64,000 nucleotides of DNA from Luteimonas endophytica (GCF_029887875.1 NZ_JARXRM010000016.1:1-64000); one strand, 5' to 3'; numbered from the stretch's first letter, positions 44,557 to 53,233 are shown. Numbers and translations: made by a program. The notes: generated from the letters alone by a model not told the origin.

Positions 44557-44880
44557 TTACTGCTTGCGGGCCAGCGAGGTGTTGCCTTCACCAACCGACT
44601 TGATGACGTTGTTGGTGGCTTCGGTGACCATCTTGAACAGCTGGCTCAGCGCCGTCAGCTCGGCGGTCAGCTCGTTGGCCGGCTCTTCCTTCTTCGCCGC
44701 GGCGTCGATCTCCTTCGCCTTGTCCATCATCTGCTCGGCGATGTTGTTGGCGACCTCGCCCATCAGCTTGGCGAAGGCCATCAGCCAGCTGTTGCTCTTG
44801 CCGGCGGTGCGGGCCTGGATCTCACCTTCCTGGCGGACGTTCTCGACGAAGGAAAAGACGAATCCCTGGATCTCGGTCAT
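44557..44880 (-). CDS. Small helical protein, possible T3SS filament/needle-tip substrate
   Basis: This 107-residue protein has no signal peptide and is almost wholly helical: helix 1 at about 4-60 (FVFSFVENVRQEGEIQARTA, then AFAKLMGEVANNIAEQMMDKAKEID), a KKEEPANEL turn, then helix 2 (TAELTALSQLFKMVTEATNNVIKSVG). Two helices around a Pro-containing turn recall needle and EspA-like filament proteins, but I cannot assign it firmly. A good GGAGA site, an upstream hairpin and a strong terminator suggest high expression, as expected for a structural substrate. It is last in the T3SS minus-strand group. Confidence 0.75.
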   Translation of the reverse strand: MTEIQGFVFSFVENVRQEGEIQARTAGKSNSWLMAFAKLMGEVANNIAEQMMDKAKEIDAAAKKEEPANELTAELTALSQLFKMVTEATNNVIKSVGEGNTSLARKQ

Positions 44881-44918
44881 GATGTGTTCTCCGGTTGCGC
44901 TGTCTAGTGTGGTTTGCG

Positions 44919-44962
44919 GGTTGAAGCGTCGGCCTTGCGGCCGGGTCGACTACGCTTCAACC
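44919..44962 (-). other. Intercistronic hairpin before the filament-like gene
   Basis: GGTTGAAGCG (44919-44928) and CGCTTCAACC (44953-44962) form a perfect 10-bp stem. A nested CGGCC-TTGC-GGCCG hairpin lies inside. It overlaps the stop of the upstream gene and could stabilise or process the message for the gene at 44880. Confidence 0.6.
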
Positions 44963-45574
44963 GGGCGGACCACGCAGACGGCGCGAACGGGACTTGACCA
45001 CTTCGTTGCGCAGCGATGGATGATCGTCCTGCGGCAGCGCCACCGGCCGCTGGGCCTGTTGCGCCGAACCCTTGTCGGTCTGGGCACGCAGCCACTCGAT
45101 GGCCTTTTCCTCGCCATCGGCCGCCATGCGCCGGCTGAACTCCACCGCCAGCTGCGATTCCCGCCGCTCCAGCGGCTCGAGGGCGTCGTTGAGGCAGCGG
45201 ATCAGGTCGTCCGCCTCGTCCTCCGCGACCCCGCCGCTCTGGCGAAGCAGTTCCACCGTCTCGCGCCAGGTGGCGCGATCGAACACTTCCTCGCTCAACG
45301 GAGCACTGGAAGCGGCCGCGCTCGCCAGGGCCTGTTCGAAGAACTGGCCCATCTGCTCGCGCTGCTCCGGACCCAGCTCGGCATCGCCTTGCAGGATGGT
45401 CTGGAACTGCTGCTGCAGTTTCTCCATCCCGGACTGGACCAGATCGCCTACCTCGCGCGACGCCGCCGCGGGAGCGGTGGTCGCCGGCTGCGCCGCCGCC
45501 TCGCGCGCGACCAGCGGCTGCGCCGGAACCGGCGTCGGGCTGGAGGCTTTGCGGATGGCGGGACGACGCGACAT
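44957..45574 (-). CDS. Unknown T3SS-region protein with duplicated helical domain
   Basis: This 205-residue protein has a basic, Pro/Ala-rich N-terminus (residues 1-40) that could be a secretion signal or chaperone-binding part, then helices. Residues about 110-177 (WRETVELLRQSGGVAEDEAD, then DLIRCLNDA and RRMAADGEEKAIEWLRAQ) match most of the 99-residue protein encoded at 45684-45983, sharing W, E, R, G, LIR, LND, RR, DG and WL positions. The ATG at 45574 was chosen over an upstream frame start that would run through the promoter box. No named family recognised; it may be a secreted protein or chaperone. Confidence 0.65.
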   Translation of the reverse strand: MSRRPAIRKASSPTPVPAQPLVAREAAAQPATTAPAAASREVGDLVQSGMEKLQQQFQTILQGDAELGPEQREQMGQFFEQALASAAASSAPLSEEVFDRATWRETVELLRQSGGVAEDEADDLIRCLNDALEPLERRESQLAVEFSRRMAADGEEKAIEWLRAQTDKGSAQQAQRPVALPQDDHPSLRNEVVKSRSRRLRGPPG

Positions 45575-45642
45575 GGCTGCTCTGGTGGATTCCGGGAGTG
45601 GTGATTGGCGGGGTTGTGGGACGGGTGGTTCCGAGGGCTTCG

Positions 45643-45684
45643 AGATTAGGCGAGTGGCGCGTCGCCGCAAGCTAGGGGCGACCC
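45643..45684 (-). promoter_or_regulatory. T3SS-associated promoter: box plus -10
   Basis: On the minus strand, ATAGGGTCGCCCCTAG (first G of GGG at 45684) is followed, 36 bases from that G, by TAATCT (45648-45643). The spacing equals that at 41747 and 62392. It lies about 70-110 bases before the start at 45574. Confidence 0.5.
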
Positions 45685-45983
45685 TATGCGGACTCGGCGG
45701 TCAGGCCCGGCGAAGTGAACTGCTCGAAGATCCGGCGCATGCCGGCACCCTCGCGTTCGCCGATCTCGCGCGCCGTGGCGGCGAGCCAGGCATCCGCGCT
45801 TTCCTTGCCGTCCTCGCCCACGCGACGCTGGTACTCGGGCGCGATCCTCGCCAGCGCTTCCTCGATGGCGGCCTGGCAGTCGTTGAGCTGGCGGATCAGC
45901 GCGGCCTCGTCGTCCGCGTTGATGAGCCCTTCCGAGCGCATCTGCTCGATCTGTTCCAGCCAGGGTTGCGGCGCGACCGACAC
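45684..45983 (-). CDS. Unknown helical protein, paralogue of the neighbour at 44957
   Basis: This 99-residue acidic all-helical protein is essentially one copy of the domain found in residues 110-177 of the adjacent 205-residue protein (WLEQIEQMRSEGLINADDEA, then LIRQLNDC and RRVGEDGKESADAWLAATAR). The start is a GTG at 45983, six bases after the preceding gene's stop. Size, charge and location would suit a T3SS chaperone or small substrate, but no family is recognised. Confidence 0.65.
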   Translation of the reverse strand: MSVAPQPWLEQIEQMRSEGLINADDEAALIRQLNDCQAAIEEALARIAPEYQRRVGEDGKESADAWLAATAREIGEREGAGMRRIFEQFTSPGLTAESA

Positions 45984-45989
45984 GACGGA

Positions 45990-46217
45990 TCAGCCGCGGA
46001 AGGCGGAAGTGAACGCGCTGAGGAAGTTGCCGCTGAACAGGCTCTGCGCGTCGAACGGCAGGCTCGAGTTCGAAAGCGACTGGCCGAGCTGGTCGCCGAC
46101 GAACTGGATCGCGAAGTCGGCGATCATGCCGCCGAGCGCCGCACCGATCGGACCACCGATCATGCCGCCGATGGCCTGGGCGGCGGAGCTGAAGAGACCA
46201 CCAATACTGTCAAACAT
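45990..46217 (-). CDS. Small Gly-rich hydrophobic protein of the T3SS region
   Basis: This 75-residue protein has a glycine-zipper-like N-terminal half (MFDSIGGLFSSAAQAIGGMI, then GGPIGAALGGMIADFAIQFV) and a polar Ser/Phe-rich C-terminal half. There is no Sec signal. A strong AGGAGGT site precedes the ATG at 46217, and a box-type promoter lies in the 126-base gap behind sctP. Glycine-zipper segments can insert into membranes, so it may be a small translocator or pore component; this is inference. Confidence 0.65.
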   Translation of the reverse strand: MFDSIGGLFSSAAQAIGGMIGGPIGAALGGMIADFAIQFVGDQLGQSLSNSSLPFDAQSLFSGNFLSAFTSAFRG

Positions 46218-46270
46218 GTCGACCTCCTGTTGTGGATGTGGCGGGGGCCCGTACCGGGACCCCGGGTCGA

Positions 46271-46315
46271 CTATCTGGAAAGCCGCCGGCGCGGCCAAGC
46301 TGGGGCGTTCCCCAG
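46271..46315 (-). promoter_or_regulatory. T3SS-associated promoter-like box, variant
   Basis: On the minus strand the palindrome CTGGGGAACGCCCCAG (46315-46300) is followed by CAGATAG. Measured from its second G (46312), AGATAG starts 36 bases on (46276-46271). A second, weaker GGGTTGTCCCTAG lies just upstream (46329-46317). It precedes the gene at 46217. Confidence 0.4.
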
Positions 46316-46343
46316 ACTAGGGACAACCCGAGCGTCCGCGGGC

Positions 46344-47027
46344 TCAGCCATGGAACTGCGGATCGATGCTGAGCGTGCCCAGGTTGCGCTCGGCGAAGCG
46401 CCGGACCAGCTCGGGGGCGGCTTCGCGGATCGCGTCGTAGCTCCCGCGCGAGCGCGCGTCGGCACGCAGCAACCAGCCGTCCGCGGTCTTGCTGAGCAAC
46501 AGGTCGGTGCCGGGCAGGGTGCTGTCGGCCATGCGCAGCAGCACCTGGCCGTCGCCGTCGTCGGCGGCGCCACCGACCGCCAGCTGGCGCACGTGGCGCT
46601 CGACCAGGTCGGCGAAGGCGGAGGTGTTGACCGGCGCCGGGGCGGCCGGGGCGCTCGCCCCGTCGCGCAGCGCCGACTGCGCCTGCATCATCGCCATGAT
46701 CTCCGAAGAATCCATCAGGTTCTGGGGAAGCGGTTCCGAGCCGTCGCCGGCGGCCTGGCGGCCGGCCTCCACCGCGTCCTGGGTCGCCGCCTGGCGCGCG
46801 GCGGCCTCGGCCTCGGCGCGCTGCTGGCCGCTCAGCTCGCCACCGCCCTTCGCTCGGGCGGCCAGGAACTCGTCCTTCGCCTCCTGCTTGCTCTGCAGCA
46901 CCTGGCGGAAGCGGTCCACGCTCTCCTTCGGCGGCGGTTCGCGCGCCGGCTCGGTCTTCGGCTGTCCCTCCACGTCCCGGGGGCGTTCCGGCGCCTGCGC
47001 CGGCTGGCTGTTGCGTTCGATGCTCAT
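46344..47027 (-). CDS. sctP: Probable SctP needle-length/substrate-switch protein
   Basis: This 227-residue protein follows sctO as SctP does in many T3SS operons. The N-terminal 110 residues are disordered, rich in Gln, Glu, Pro and Ala. A compact C-terminal domain (about 135-225) includes FADLVERHVRQLAVGG, GQVLLRMADSTLPGTDLLLSK and PELVRRFAERNLGTLSID, in keeping with the substrate-specificity-switch (T3S4/FliK-like) fold. SctP proteins set needle length. The call rests on position and layout more than on clear similarity. Nine bases separate it from sctO. Confidence 0.7.
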   Translation of the reverse strand: MSIERNSQPAQAPERPRDVEGQPKTEPAREPPPKESVDRFRQVLQSKQEAKDEFLAARAKGGGELSGQQRAEAEAAARQAATQDAVEAGRQAAGDGSEPLPQNLMDSSEIMAMMQAQSALRDGASAPAAPAPVNTSAFADLVERHVRQLAVGGAADDGDGQVLLRMADSTLPGTDLLLSKTADGWLLRADARSRGSYDAIREAAPELVRRFAERNLGTLSIDPQFHG

Positions 47028-47036
47028 GTCGACCTC

Positions 47037-47525
47037 TCAGGATTGTCCGCGGCCGAGGTGACGCGCCAGCTGCAGGTCGGCGGCGGCATCCTCTTCCCTG
47101 CGTGCTTCCAGCGCGTTCTGCTCGTCGCGCCACAGGCCCTTGCGCTTGTGCAGCGCGTCCTCGCGCGCCTTGGCGCGGAAGTACGCCTGCTTGGCGTCCT
47201 CCAGCACCCGTTCGGCCGCCTGCAGCCGCTGCTGCGCCTGCTGCAGGCACTGGCGCGCCGTTTCCGCCTGCTCGGCAAGCAGGTCGATATGCGCCTGGCG
47301 CTGTTCCAGCACCGACGGCCACGACGCGCCGGGCGGCGGCGGGTCGAGCAGCCGCAGCCGGTGGGCGGCCCGCTGTTCCCGCAGGCCGTCGAGTTCCCCC
47401 TCGATGCGCGCGCATTCCTCGCGGCAGGCGATGGCCGCGCGCTGCTTTTCCAGCACCACCAGGCGCGCGTTCTCGGTGCGATGGGCGCGCAGCTTGAGCA
47501 GGGTCTGCAGCGGGTAGCGCTTCAT
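47037..47525 (-). CDS. sctO: SctO (YscO/FliJ-like) stalk protein
   Basis: This 162-residue protein is a long antiparallel coiled-coil from end to end ([20 protein letters not shown], then [20 protein letters not shown] and [20 protein letters not shown]). This matches FliJ/YscO stalk proteins that sit inside the ATPase ring. It starts within the stop of sctN (ATGA overlap), the standard gene order. Confidence 0.85.
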   Translation of the reverse strand: MKRYPLQTLLKLRAHRTENARLVVLEKQRAAIACREECARIEGELDGLREQRAAHRLRLLDPPPPGASWPSVLEQRQAHIDLLAEQAETARQCLQQAQQRLQAAERVLEDAKQAYFRAKAREDALHKRKGLWRDEQNALEARREEDAAADLQLARHLGRGQS

Positions 47526-48847
47526 TTGAACAGCTTCCTGAGCGCGTCGGAGGACTGCGCGAAGGGCACCAGCTCCGCCGAGGACTGCTGCAGCAGCTTG
47601 CGGATCGGGCCGATCTTCTCGATCGCCACGTCGGCCTCTGGATCGCTGCCGCGCTTGTACTCGCCCAGCTGCAGCAGCAGCTCGATGTCCTGGTGCTTGG
47701 CCAGGTACTTGCGCAGCTGCCCGGCCGCGCGCATGTGGCCCTCGTCGACCACCCGCGGCATGGTCCGGCTGAGGCTGGTCAGCACGTCGATGGCCGGGTA
47801 GTGGTAGGCGGCCGCCAGCTTGCGCGACAGCACGATGTGGCCGTCGAGGATGGAGCGCACCTCCTCCACGATCGGGTCGCCGCCGTCCTCGTCCTCGGCA
47901 AGCACCGTATAGAACGCGGTGATGCTGCCGCGCTCGTTGTTGCCGGCACGTTCGAACAGCCGCGGCAGCGCGCTGAACACCGAGGGCGGAAATCCGCGCC
48001 GCGCCGGAGGCTCGCCGATGGCGAGGCCCACGTCGCGCAACGCGCGGGCGAAACGGGTCACCGAGTCGAGCAGCAGCAGCACCCGCTTGCCGCGATCGCG
48101 GAAGTGCTCGGCGATGGCCGTGCCCACCCAGGCGGCGCGGCTGCGCTCGAGCGCCGGGCGGTCGGAGGTGGCGACAACGATCACCGAGCGCGCCAGGCCC
48201 CGCTCGCCCAGGTTGTCGTGGATGAACTCGTTGACCTCGCGGCCGCGTTCGCCGACCAGCACGATCACGTTGACGTCGGCGTCGCCTCCCCGCGCGAGCA
48301 TGCCCAGCAGGGTGCTCTTGCCGCCGCCGGCCACGGCGAAGATGCCCACGCGCTGGCCTTCGCCGGCGGTCATCACCGTGTCGATCGCGCGCACCCCGGT
48401 GGAGAACGGACGCTCGATGAGGTTGCGGGTGAGCGGGTTGGGCGAGGCGGCGTAGATCGGCACCGCTTCGGTGACGCCGAGCGGGCCGCGATCGTCGATC
48501 GGTTCGCCGTGGGCGTCGAGCACGCGGCCGAGCAGGCCGTCGCCGGCCCGCACCGAGGCCTGGCGGCCGCTCGCGTAGACCTCGGTGGTGGCGGAGATTC
48601 CGTCCAGCGCGCCCAGCGGGGTCAGCAGCGTGTGTTGTTTGGACACGCCGACCACCTCGGCCGCCAGCTCGAAGTCGGGATCGCCCTCGCCGCGGGGGTG
48701 GCGCAGGTGGCAGAGCTCGCCGATCGAGGCCTTCAGCCCGGTGGCGCGGATCAGGGTGCCGTAGGCGTCCGCCACCCGGCCGACGCGCTGGATCGGCTTG
48801 ACCGCCGAGAGCGCGTCGAGCAGGGGATCGTGGGCCGAGGCGTTCAT
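47522..48847 (-). CDS. sctN: SctN type III secretion ATPase
   Basis: This 441-residue F1-like ATPase energises substrate unfolding at the export gate. Walker A is AVAGGGKST (Lys177), Walker B is LLLLD (Asp261), and the FliI/YscN signature [28 protein letters not shown] is intact. The length equals YscN/HrcN. The ATG at 48847 overlaps the sctL stop, so the two are coupled. It lies in the order sctL-sctN-sctO-sctP. Confidence 0.97.
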   Translation of the reverse strand: MNASAHDPLLDALSAVKPIQRVGRVADAYGTLIRATGLKASIGELCHLRHPRGEGDPDFELAAEVVGVSKQHTLLTPLGALDGISATTEVYASGRQASVRAGDGLLGRVLDAHGEPIDDRGPLGVTEAVPIYAASPNPLTRNLIERPFSTGVRAIDTVMTAGEGQRVGIFAVAGGGKSTLLGMLARGGDADVNVIVLVGERGREVNEFIHDNLGERGLARSVIVVATSDRPALERSRAAWVGTAIAEHFRDRGKRVLLLLDSVTRFARALRDVGLAIGEPPARRGFPPSVFSALPRLFERAGNNERGSITAFYTVLAEDEDGGDPIVEEVRSILDGHIVLSRKLAAAYHYPAIDVLTSLSRTMPRVVDEGHMRAAGQLRKYLAKHQDIELLLQLGEYKRGSDPEADVAIEKIGPIRKLLQQSSAELVPFAQSSDALRKLFK

Positions 48848-49536
48848 TTTCTGCCGGCCTCGCCGCCGGCGCCGGCGCCGGCGCCGGCGCCGGCAAGCGC
48901 CGTGCGGATCGCCTCGATCTGCTGGGCCACTCCGGCGCGCACCTCGCCCGCCTCGGACACCACCACGCAGCTGAGCGGATCCAGGCTCTCGTCGTCGACC
49001 AGTTCGATCACGCCCACCGCCGGGTGCGCCTGGCGCACCGCCCCCAGCCCGGATTCCACCGAGGCGCGCACCGAAGGATGCACCCGGATCAGCAGGAACT
49101 GTTCCGCCTGCGCCGCCTCCACCGCCTGCATCACCAACGGGGGCACCACGGCGGCGGCGTCGAACCCGGGTGCCAGCCGCGCGACGATGGCGCAGGCCAG
49201 GTCGGTGATCCGGCCGGTGGCCTCGGCCAGCACCCGCGCGCGGCGCTCGTTGAGCCCGGCCAGCTTCTCGGTCATCTGCTGCTGCGCGCGCGCCAGGCCC
49301 TCGGCGAACCCGGCCGACTGGCCCTGCTGGCGCGCCTGCTCGATCTCGGCCTCGGCCTCTGCGTAAAGGGCGTTCAGCCGCTCCAGCAGCGCGTCGACCC
49401 GCTCCAGCGACGACCACTGCTGCGCGGGCACGATGCGCGCGGCGACCGCACGCTCGAACTCGCGGCGCTCGAACAGCACCACCCCCCTGTCGGCGGCGCT
49501 GGCGGGGCCCGGTGGCGTGGCTGACTGGCGCTGCAT
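48844..49536 (-). CDS. sctL: SctL ATPase stator/regulator
   Basis: This 230-residue SctL (YscL/FliH) protein has an N-terminal [21 protein letters not shown] segment, a central coiled-coil ([20 protein letters not shown], then [20 protein letters not shown]), and a C-terminal domain with [17 protein letters not shown]. The latter resembles the vacuolar ATPase E-subunit fold that holds the ATPase. The extreme C-terminus is a run of Ala-Gly pairs encoded by a GGCGCC repeat. Confidence 0.88.
   Translation of the reverse strand: MQRQSATPPGPASAADRGVVLFERREFERAVAARIVPAQQWSSLERVDALLERLNALYAEAEAEIEQARQQGQSAGFAEGLARAQQQMTEKLAGLNERRARVLAEATGRITDLACAIVARLAPGFDAAAVVPPLVMQAVEAAQAEQFLLIRVHPSVRASVESGLGAVRQAHPAVGVIELVDDESLDPLSCVVVSEAGEVRAGVAQQIEAIRTALAGAGAGAGAGGEAGRK
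48864..48894. repeat. GGCGCC hexanucleotide tract in sctL
   Basis: About five tandem copies of GGCGCC/GCCGGC encode the Ala-Gly repeat at the SctL C-terminus. The unit is six bases, so slippage changes length but keeps frame. Confidence 0.75.
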
Positions 49537-49555
49537 GAAGGCTGGCTCTCCGCGT

Positions 49556-50182
49556 TCAGGCCGCTGCCGCGGCCCGCGATTCGTGATGGGTGCACAACAA
49601 CAGGACCGGTTTCTCCGGCAGGTGAGCGGGCCCGACCTCGCTGCGCTCGTGCAGCAACGCGGTCCAGTCGCCCAGCGCCGGATCGCGGATCGCGGCCCAG
49701 GCGCGCAGTTCGCCGCGGCCCTGGCGCTCGAGCATGGCGAACAGCGCGTCGTCGTCCTCCACGAGCGCCCGCTCCCAGTCGGCGGCGAGCCTCGCGAGCA
49801 CGGCGCGCCCGACCGCGGCGTCCCAGACGGTCGGATCGAGCGCGAGAAGATAGCTGTTGCCGAGGGTCCGCCGCAGTCGCCGTACCGGCTCGCGCCGCAC
49901 CTCGGCGCGGATCACCGGCGCGTACGCCAGCACGCCCAGGTCCCGGACCAGCCGCGCCAGCCGCTCGCGCGGCCAGCGTGCCACCGCGGTCGGCAGCCCG
50001 CTGCCGGGCCGGGGCGCGAGCAGCGCCTGGCCGGTGCCGCTGGCCAGCAGTGCGCGGGCCAGCATCCGCCGGCCCAGCCTGCTGCGCAGCGCAGCCCCGA
50101 GCAGCGCCGGCGCGGGCGCGGGCTCGCCATCGGCGGCGTACCAGCTGGGGTGCACCTCGGCGAGCAGCGCCTGCAACGGCAT
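49556..50182 (-). CDS. sctK: SctK sorting-platform protein
   Basis: This 208-residue protein lies between sctJ and sctL, as SctK (YscK/OrgA/HrpD) does. It is largely helical, with a LHPSWYAADG-like start (LLAEVHPSWYAADGE), a RALLASGTGQALLAP loop and WERALVEDDDALFAMLERQG. SctK links the cytoplasmic sorting platform to the SctD ring. SctK proteins are poorly conserved, so the call relies mainly on position. The ATG at 50182 lies eight bases after the sctJ stop. Confidence 0.75.
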   Translation of the reverse strand: MPLQALLAEVHPSWYAADGEPAPAPALLGAALRSRLGRRMLARALLASGTGQALLAPRPGSGLPTAVARWPRERLARLVRDLGVLAYAPVIRAEVRREPVRRLRRTLGNSYLLALDPTVWDAAVGRAVLARLAADWERALVEDDDALFAMLERQGRGELRAWAAIRDPALGDWTALLHERSEVGPAHLPEKPVLLLCTHHESRAAAAA

Positions 50183-50190
50183 GGCGGCGG

Positions 50191-50979
50191 TTATCCGTTC
50201 CAGACCCGCGGAGTCTGCTTGGGCTGGCCCTGCAGGCGCTGGCGCATGCGGCCGCCGAACGCCAGCAGCAGCGCGATCAGGCCGACCACCGCCGCGACCA
50301 GGGCGATCGCCATCGGGCTCACCGCCGACATCGCCACCGCCGTGGTGCCGCGCTGGCCCTGGCGGTTCTCCGAGGGGCCGGGCACGGTGGTGAACTTGAC
50401 CGTCACCTTGTTGACGTCGGTGAGGCCGGGCACGCCGTCCTTCACCACGACCTTCATCTCGGTTTCCTTGTCGCGCAGGTTGGCGCCGGGCTGCTCGAAG
50501 ATGACCACCGAGGCCGACGCGTCGCTGGAGGTGCCGCCGAGCGGGTCGCGCTCTGGCAGGTTGATGTGCACCCGCGCATCCACCACGCCCGGGTAGCTGG
50601 AGAGCGTGCGCGCCATTTCCTGCTGCAGGCCGTGTTTCAGGCGCGCCATCTCCTCCAGCGATGAAGAGGCGAACCCCTCCTTCTTGAAGATGTCGCCCAG
50701 CGATGCGTACTGCTGGCGCGGCAGCCCGCGCGACTGCAGTACCTGCACCGCGTAGGGGAAGTCCGCATCCTCGACGCGGATCTCCCAGCCGTTCTTGCTG
50801 ACCGAGAGCCGCTTGTCGGCGCTGACGCCGCTCGACAGCAGCGCCGCCAGGACCTCGTTGGCCTGGCGTTCGTCGAGGTCGCTGTAGAGCGTGGTGCGGC
50901 CGCACGCGGCCAGCAGCATGGCCAGCGCCAGGATCAGCGCGGCCCGCAGGATTCCGCGGTTGCGTTCCGAGCTACTCAT
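50191..50979 (-). CDS. sctJ: SctJ inner-membrane ring lipoprotein
   Basis: This 262-residue YscJ/PrgK-type protein has a lipobox AAC (Cys26) and the family start TLYSDLDERQANEVLAALLSSG. Two ring-building domains follow (VQVLQSRGLPRQQYASLGDIFKKEG, then ARVHINLPERDPL), and a C-terminal membrane helix lies at about 215-240 (AIALVAAVVGLIALLLAF). It forms the inner ring with SctD. Length is normal. Confidence 0.97.
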   Translation of the reverse strand: MSSSERNRGILRAALILALAMLLAACGRTTLYSDLDERQANEVLAALLSSGVSADKRLSVSKNGWEIRVEDADFPYAVQVLQSRGLPRQQYASLGDIFKKEGFASSSLEEMARLKHGLQQEMARTLSSYPGVVDARVHINLPERDPLGGTSSDASASVVIFEQPGANLRDKETEMKVVVKDGVPGLTDVNKVTVKFTTVPGPSENRQGQRGTTAVAMSAVSPMAIALVAAVVGLIALLLAFGGRMRQRLQGQPKQTPRVWNG

Positions 50980-50996
50980 CTCGATACCCCCGTTCC

Positions 50997-51419
50997 TCAG
51001 GACTGCTGGCGGAACAGCTGCTGCACGCCGTCGGAGGTGCGGTTGGCCACGTTGGAGGTCAGCTGCGACTGGAACAGGAACTCATGGCACTTCATGGTCA
51101 TTTCCAACATCTGGCCCGGCGACAGGTCGGCCACGCTGCCGCTCATCGCCTGCGACATCGCCTCGATGTTCTTGGCGCTGCCGTTGAGGCTGTCGAATGC
51201 CGAGATCATCATGCGGGTGCCCTGCGAGGGATCGGTGGCGCTGGCGCCGGCGACCGCCTCGGGCGCCGCCGCCGGGTCCGCCTGGCCGACGCCGCCGGTC
51301 CGCTGCATCGCCTGGGCGAAGTCGCGTACCTCGATGGCGGAGGCCTGGGGCTGCGCCGCGGCGCTCGCGGCGGTGGTGGCCTGCGGTTCCATGGCGGCAA
51401 CCTGGATGGCTTCGATCAT
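50997..51419 (-). CDS. sctI: SctI inner-rod protein
   Basis: This 140-residue secreted rod/adaptor protein has a disordered N-terminal half and the SctI-type C-terminal helix LSPGQMLEMTMKCHEFLFQSQLTSNVANRTSDGVQQLFRQQS. It would join the export gate to the needle. It directly precedes sctJ, the common order. Confidence 0.85.
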   Translation of the reverse strand: MIEAIQVAAMEPQATTAASAAAQPQASAIEVRDFAQAMQRTGGVGQADPAAAPEAVAGASATDPSQGTRMMISAFDSLNGSAKNIEAMSQAMSGSVADLSPGQMLEMTMKCHEFLFQSQLTSNVANRTSDGVQQLFRQQS

Positions 51420-51531
51420 GTCTTGTCTCCCGAACGGTGGATGTCATGCCCCCGGCATGGCCGCTGCGATCGGGAGGGCGGCGCGTCCACTGAAGACGCG
51501 CATCCTGCCCGGCCGCGGCGGCTCACCGCGA

Positions 51532-51858
51532 TCAGTTGCGCTTGCCCAGCGTTTCCAGCGCCTGGCCGACGCTGTTCTGCGAGGTGGCGGCGTTGTTGGA
51601 CATGAACTGCATCTTCAGGCTGGCCGCGGTCAGCTGGACCATGTCCGAAGGCTGGTCGCTGCCCGCGCCGATCGCGTCGGACATGGTGGTGATCTTGGCG
51701 GCCTGGCCGTCCAGGGTCTGGCCCCAGGCGCGCGACATCGCTTCGTACCAGCTGCTGCTGCTGCCGGAAGAAACGCTGCCCTTGCTGGCGCCCGGGCCGT
51801 TGGCGAAAGCGGCCATGCCGATGTAGTTGTTGAAACCGGAACCGTCGACGGTGCTCAT
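51532..51858 (-). CDS. sctF: Candidate SctF needle protein
   Basis: This 108-residue protein lies between sctD and sctI, where SctF is found in Ysc-type operons. Residues 1-35 are Gly/Ser-rich. The C-terminal 55 residues are helical (QTLDGQAAKITTMSDAIGAG, then PSDMVQLTAASLKMQFMSNN and a final VGQALETLGK), giving two helices around a turn containing Pro, the needle-subunit pattern. It is longer than YscF (87 residues). GAGGAGGAG precedes the ATG and a box-like palindrome lies farther up. The assignment is positional and structural only. Confidence 0.65.
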   Translation of the reverse strand: MSTVDGSGFNNYIGMAAFANGPGASKGSVSSGSSSSWYEAMSRAWGQTLDGQAAKITTMSDAIGAGSDQPSDMVQLTAASLKMQFMSNNAATSQNSVGQALETLGKRN

Positions 51859-51911
51859 GGTGTCTCCTCCTCAACCTTGATGGATGTTGCCTGATCGACC
51901 GACCGACTCTA

Positions 51912-51955
51912 ATCCATTCGTCTGTCGGATTTGCGAAACCTCGGGTACGCCCCAG
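51912..51955 (-). promoter_or_regulatory. Box-like palindrome before candidate sctF
   Basis: On the minus strand CTGGGGCGTACCCGAG (51955-51940) resembles the box at 46315. The best -10 (GATTAG/TTAGAG) lies about four bases further than in the other cases, so this is the weakest member of the set. Confidence 0.3.
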
Positions 51956-51982
51956 GGGACCTCCGCCCCCCGCCTACGCCTG

Positions 51983-53233
51983 CTACCTGCGCTGTGCCGC
52001 CGCCCGCGCCTGTTCAGCCGCGAAGGCGCGCGCGTTCGCGCTGCTGGCCACCTGGCGCAGCGGGTCCTTCTCCGTGCTCCCGGCCCCTTCCGCGTTCGCG
52101 GCCTCGCCGGGGCTTTCGGCGACGGCGGCGTCGTCCGCCTCGAGCGGCTCGGGCCGCAGCTTGGTCAGCGAACCGTCCTCGCGCAGCACCTGCGCGTGTT
52201 CGCCGATCGCCAGCAGCGTGCCCTTGCCGGGCAGCTCCGCGCCGACCGCGTAGCGCACGCCGTCGGCGTCGACCACGTGCGCGTTCTCGCCGCGCTCGAT
52301 CGCCACGATGCGCACCTCCTCGACCTCGGCGGCCTCGGCGGCCGCGTCCACCGGCGTTGCCAGGTTGATCGGGATGACACGGCGCACGCCGGTCTCGCGC
52401 ATCGCCCGCGAGGTGGCGAAGGCCTCCAGCGCGGCCATGTCCTCGAAATAGCCGGTGACCTCGACATCGTTGTTGCCCAGGTAGCGCGTCTTCTCGGCGG
52501 GGAAGTGCCCGCGCAGCACGTCGGCGACGTCCTGCGCCATGTCCTCGCCGGTGCGCAGCGACAGGCTGGCGTCGATGCGCTCGCTGTCGAGCTGCTGGCG
52601 CATGCGCTGGCGGGTGGCCACGTCCTTGACCGTTCCCGACAGTACCGCCACGCCGTGGACGTCGCGCTCCACCCGCGCCTCGGCCACGCGGTACTCCCGC
52701 GCCAAGCTCTGCAGCCGCGCCTCGACGTCGAACGGCGCCTCCTCCGCCGGCATCACCGCCGCGAAGATCGCCAGCGAGGCCAGAGAGAGCACGGCGATGG
52801 CGGCGATCATCGGCAGGCGGCGCGCGAACGGCACGCCCGGGCGTACCGGCGCGTGCGTGAACTCGCCGCCGTCGGGGGCCAGCGCCAGCCAGGCCGGATC
52901 GTCGGCGTGGCCGAACGCCAGCGCGGCGTCGCCCAGGCCCACCCGCTCGACCTTGCCCAGCTCGACCGGATCGCCCGGGTGCAAGATCCGGCCCTCGAGC
53001 CGCAGCGGCGCGTCCAGCGCGCGCAGGTTGAAGTGACCGTCGACCAGGCTGATCAGGGCGTGGTGGTTGGCGACCCCGTTGTCGGCCAGGACGATGTCGC
53101 AATCGTCGCCGCTGCCGACCAGGATCATCTCGCGGTCGGCGAGTTCGCGGCTCGCCCCGGCGTGCAGGCCCGCGACGATCCGCAGCACCTGGCCGCTGCC
53201 GGTGGCGTTGCTGGTGGTTTCGGCGGAAGACAT
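51983..53233 (-). CDS. sctD: SctD inner-membrane ring protein
   Basis: This 416-residue protein has an N-terminal FHA-like domain (LRIVAGLHAGASRELADREMILVGSGDDCDIVLAD), one membrane helix near 145-168 (LPMIAAIAVLSLASLAIFAAV), and periplasmic BON-like ring domains (VARDYRV-type AREYRVAEARVERDVHGVAVLSGTV). That is the architecture of YscD/SctD, the outer of the two inner-membrane rings. AAGGAG precedes the ATG. It follows sctV. Confidence 0.92.
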   Translation of the reverse strand: MSSAETTSNATGSGQVLRIVAGLHAGASRELADREMILVGSGDDCDIVLADNGVANHHALISLVDGHFNLRALDAPLRLEGRILHPGDPVELGKVERVGLGDAALAFGHADDPAWLALAPDGGEFTHAPVRPGVPFARRLPMIAAIAVLSLASLAIFAAVMPAEEAPFDVEARLQSLAREYRVAEARVERDVHGVAVLSGTVKDVATRQRMRQQLDSERIDASLSLRTGEDMAQDVADVLRGHFPAEKTRYLGNNDVEVTGYFEDMAALEAFATSRAMRETGVRRVIPINLATPVDAAAEAAEVEEVRIVAIERGENAHVVDADGVRYAVGAELPGKGTLLAIGEHAQVLREDGSLTKLRPEPLEADDAAVAESPGEAANAEGAGSTEKDPLRQVASSANARAFAAEQARAAAQRR

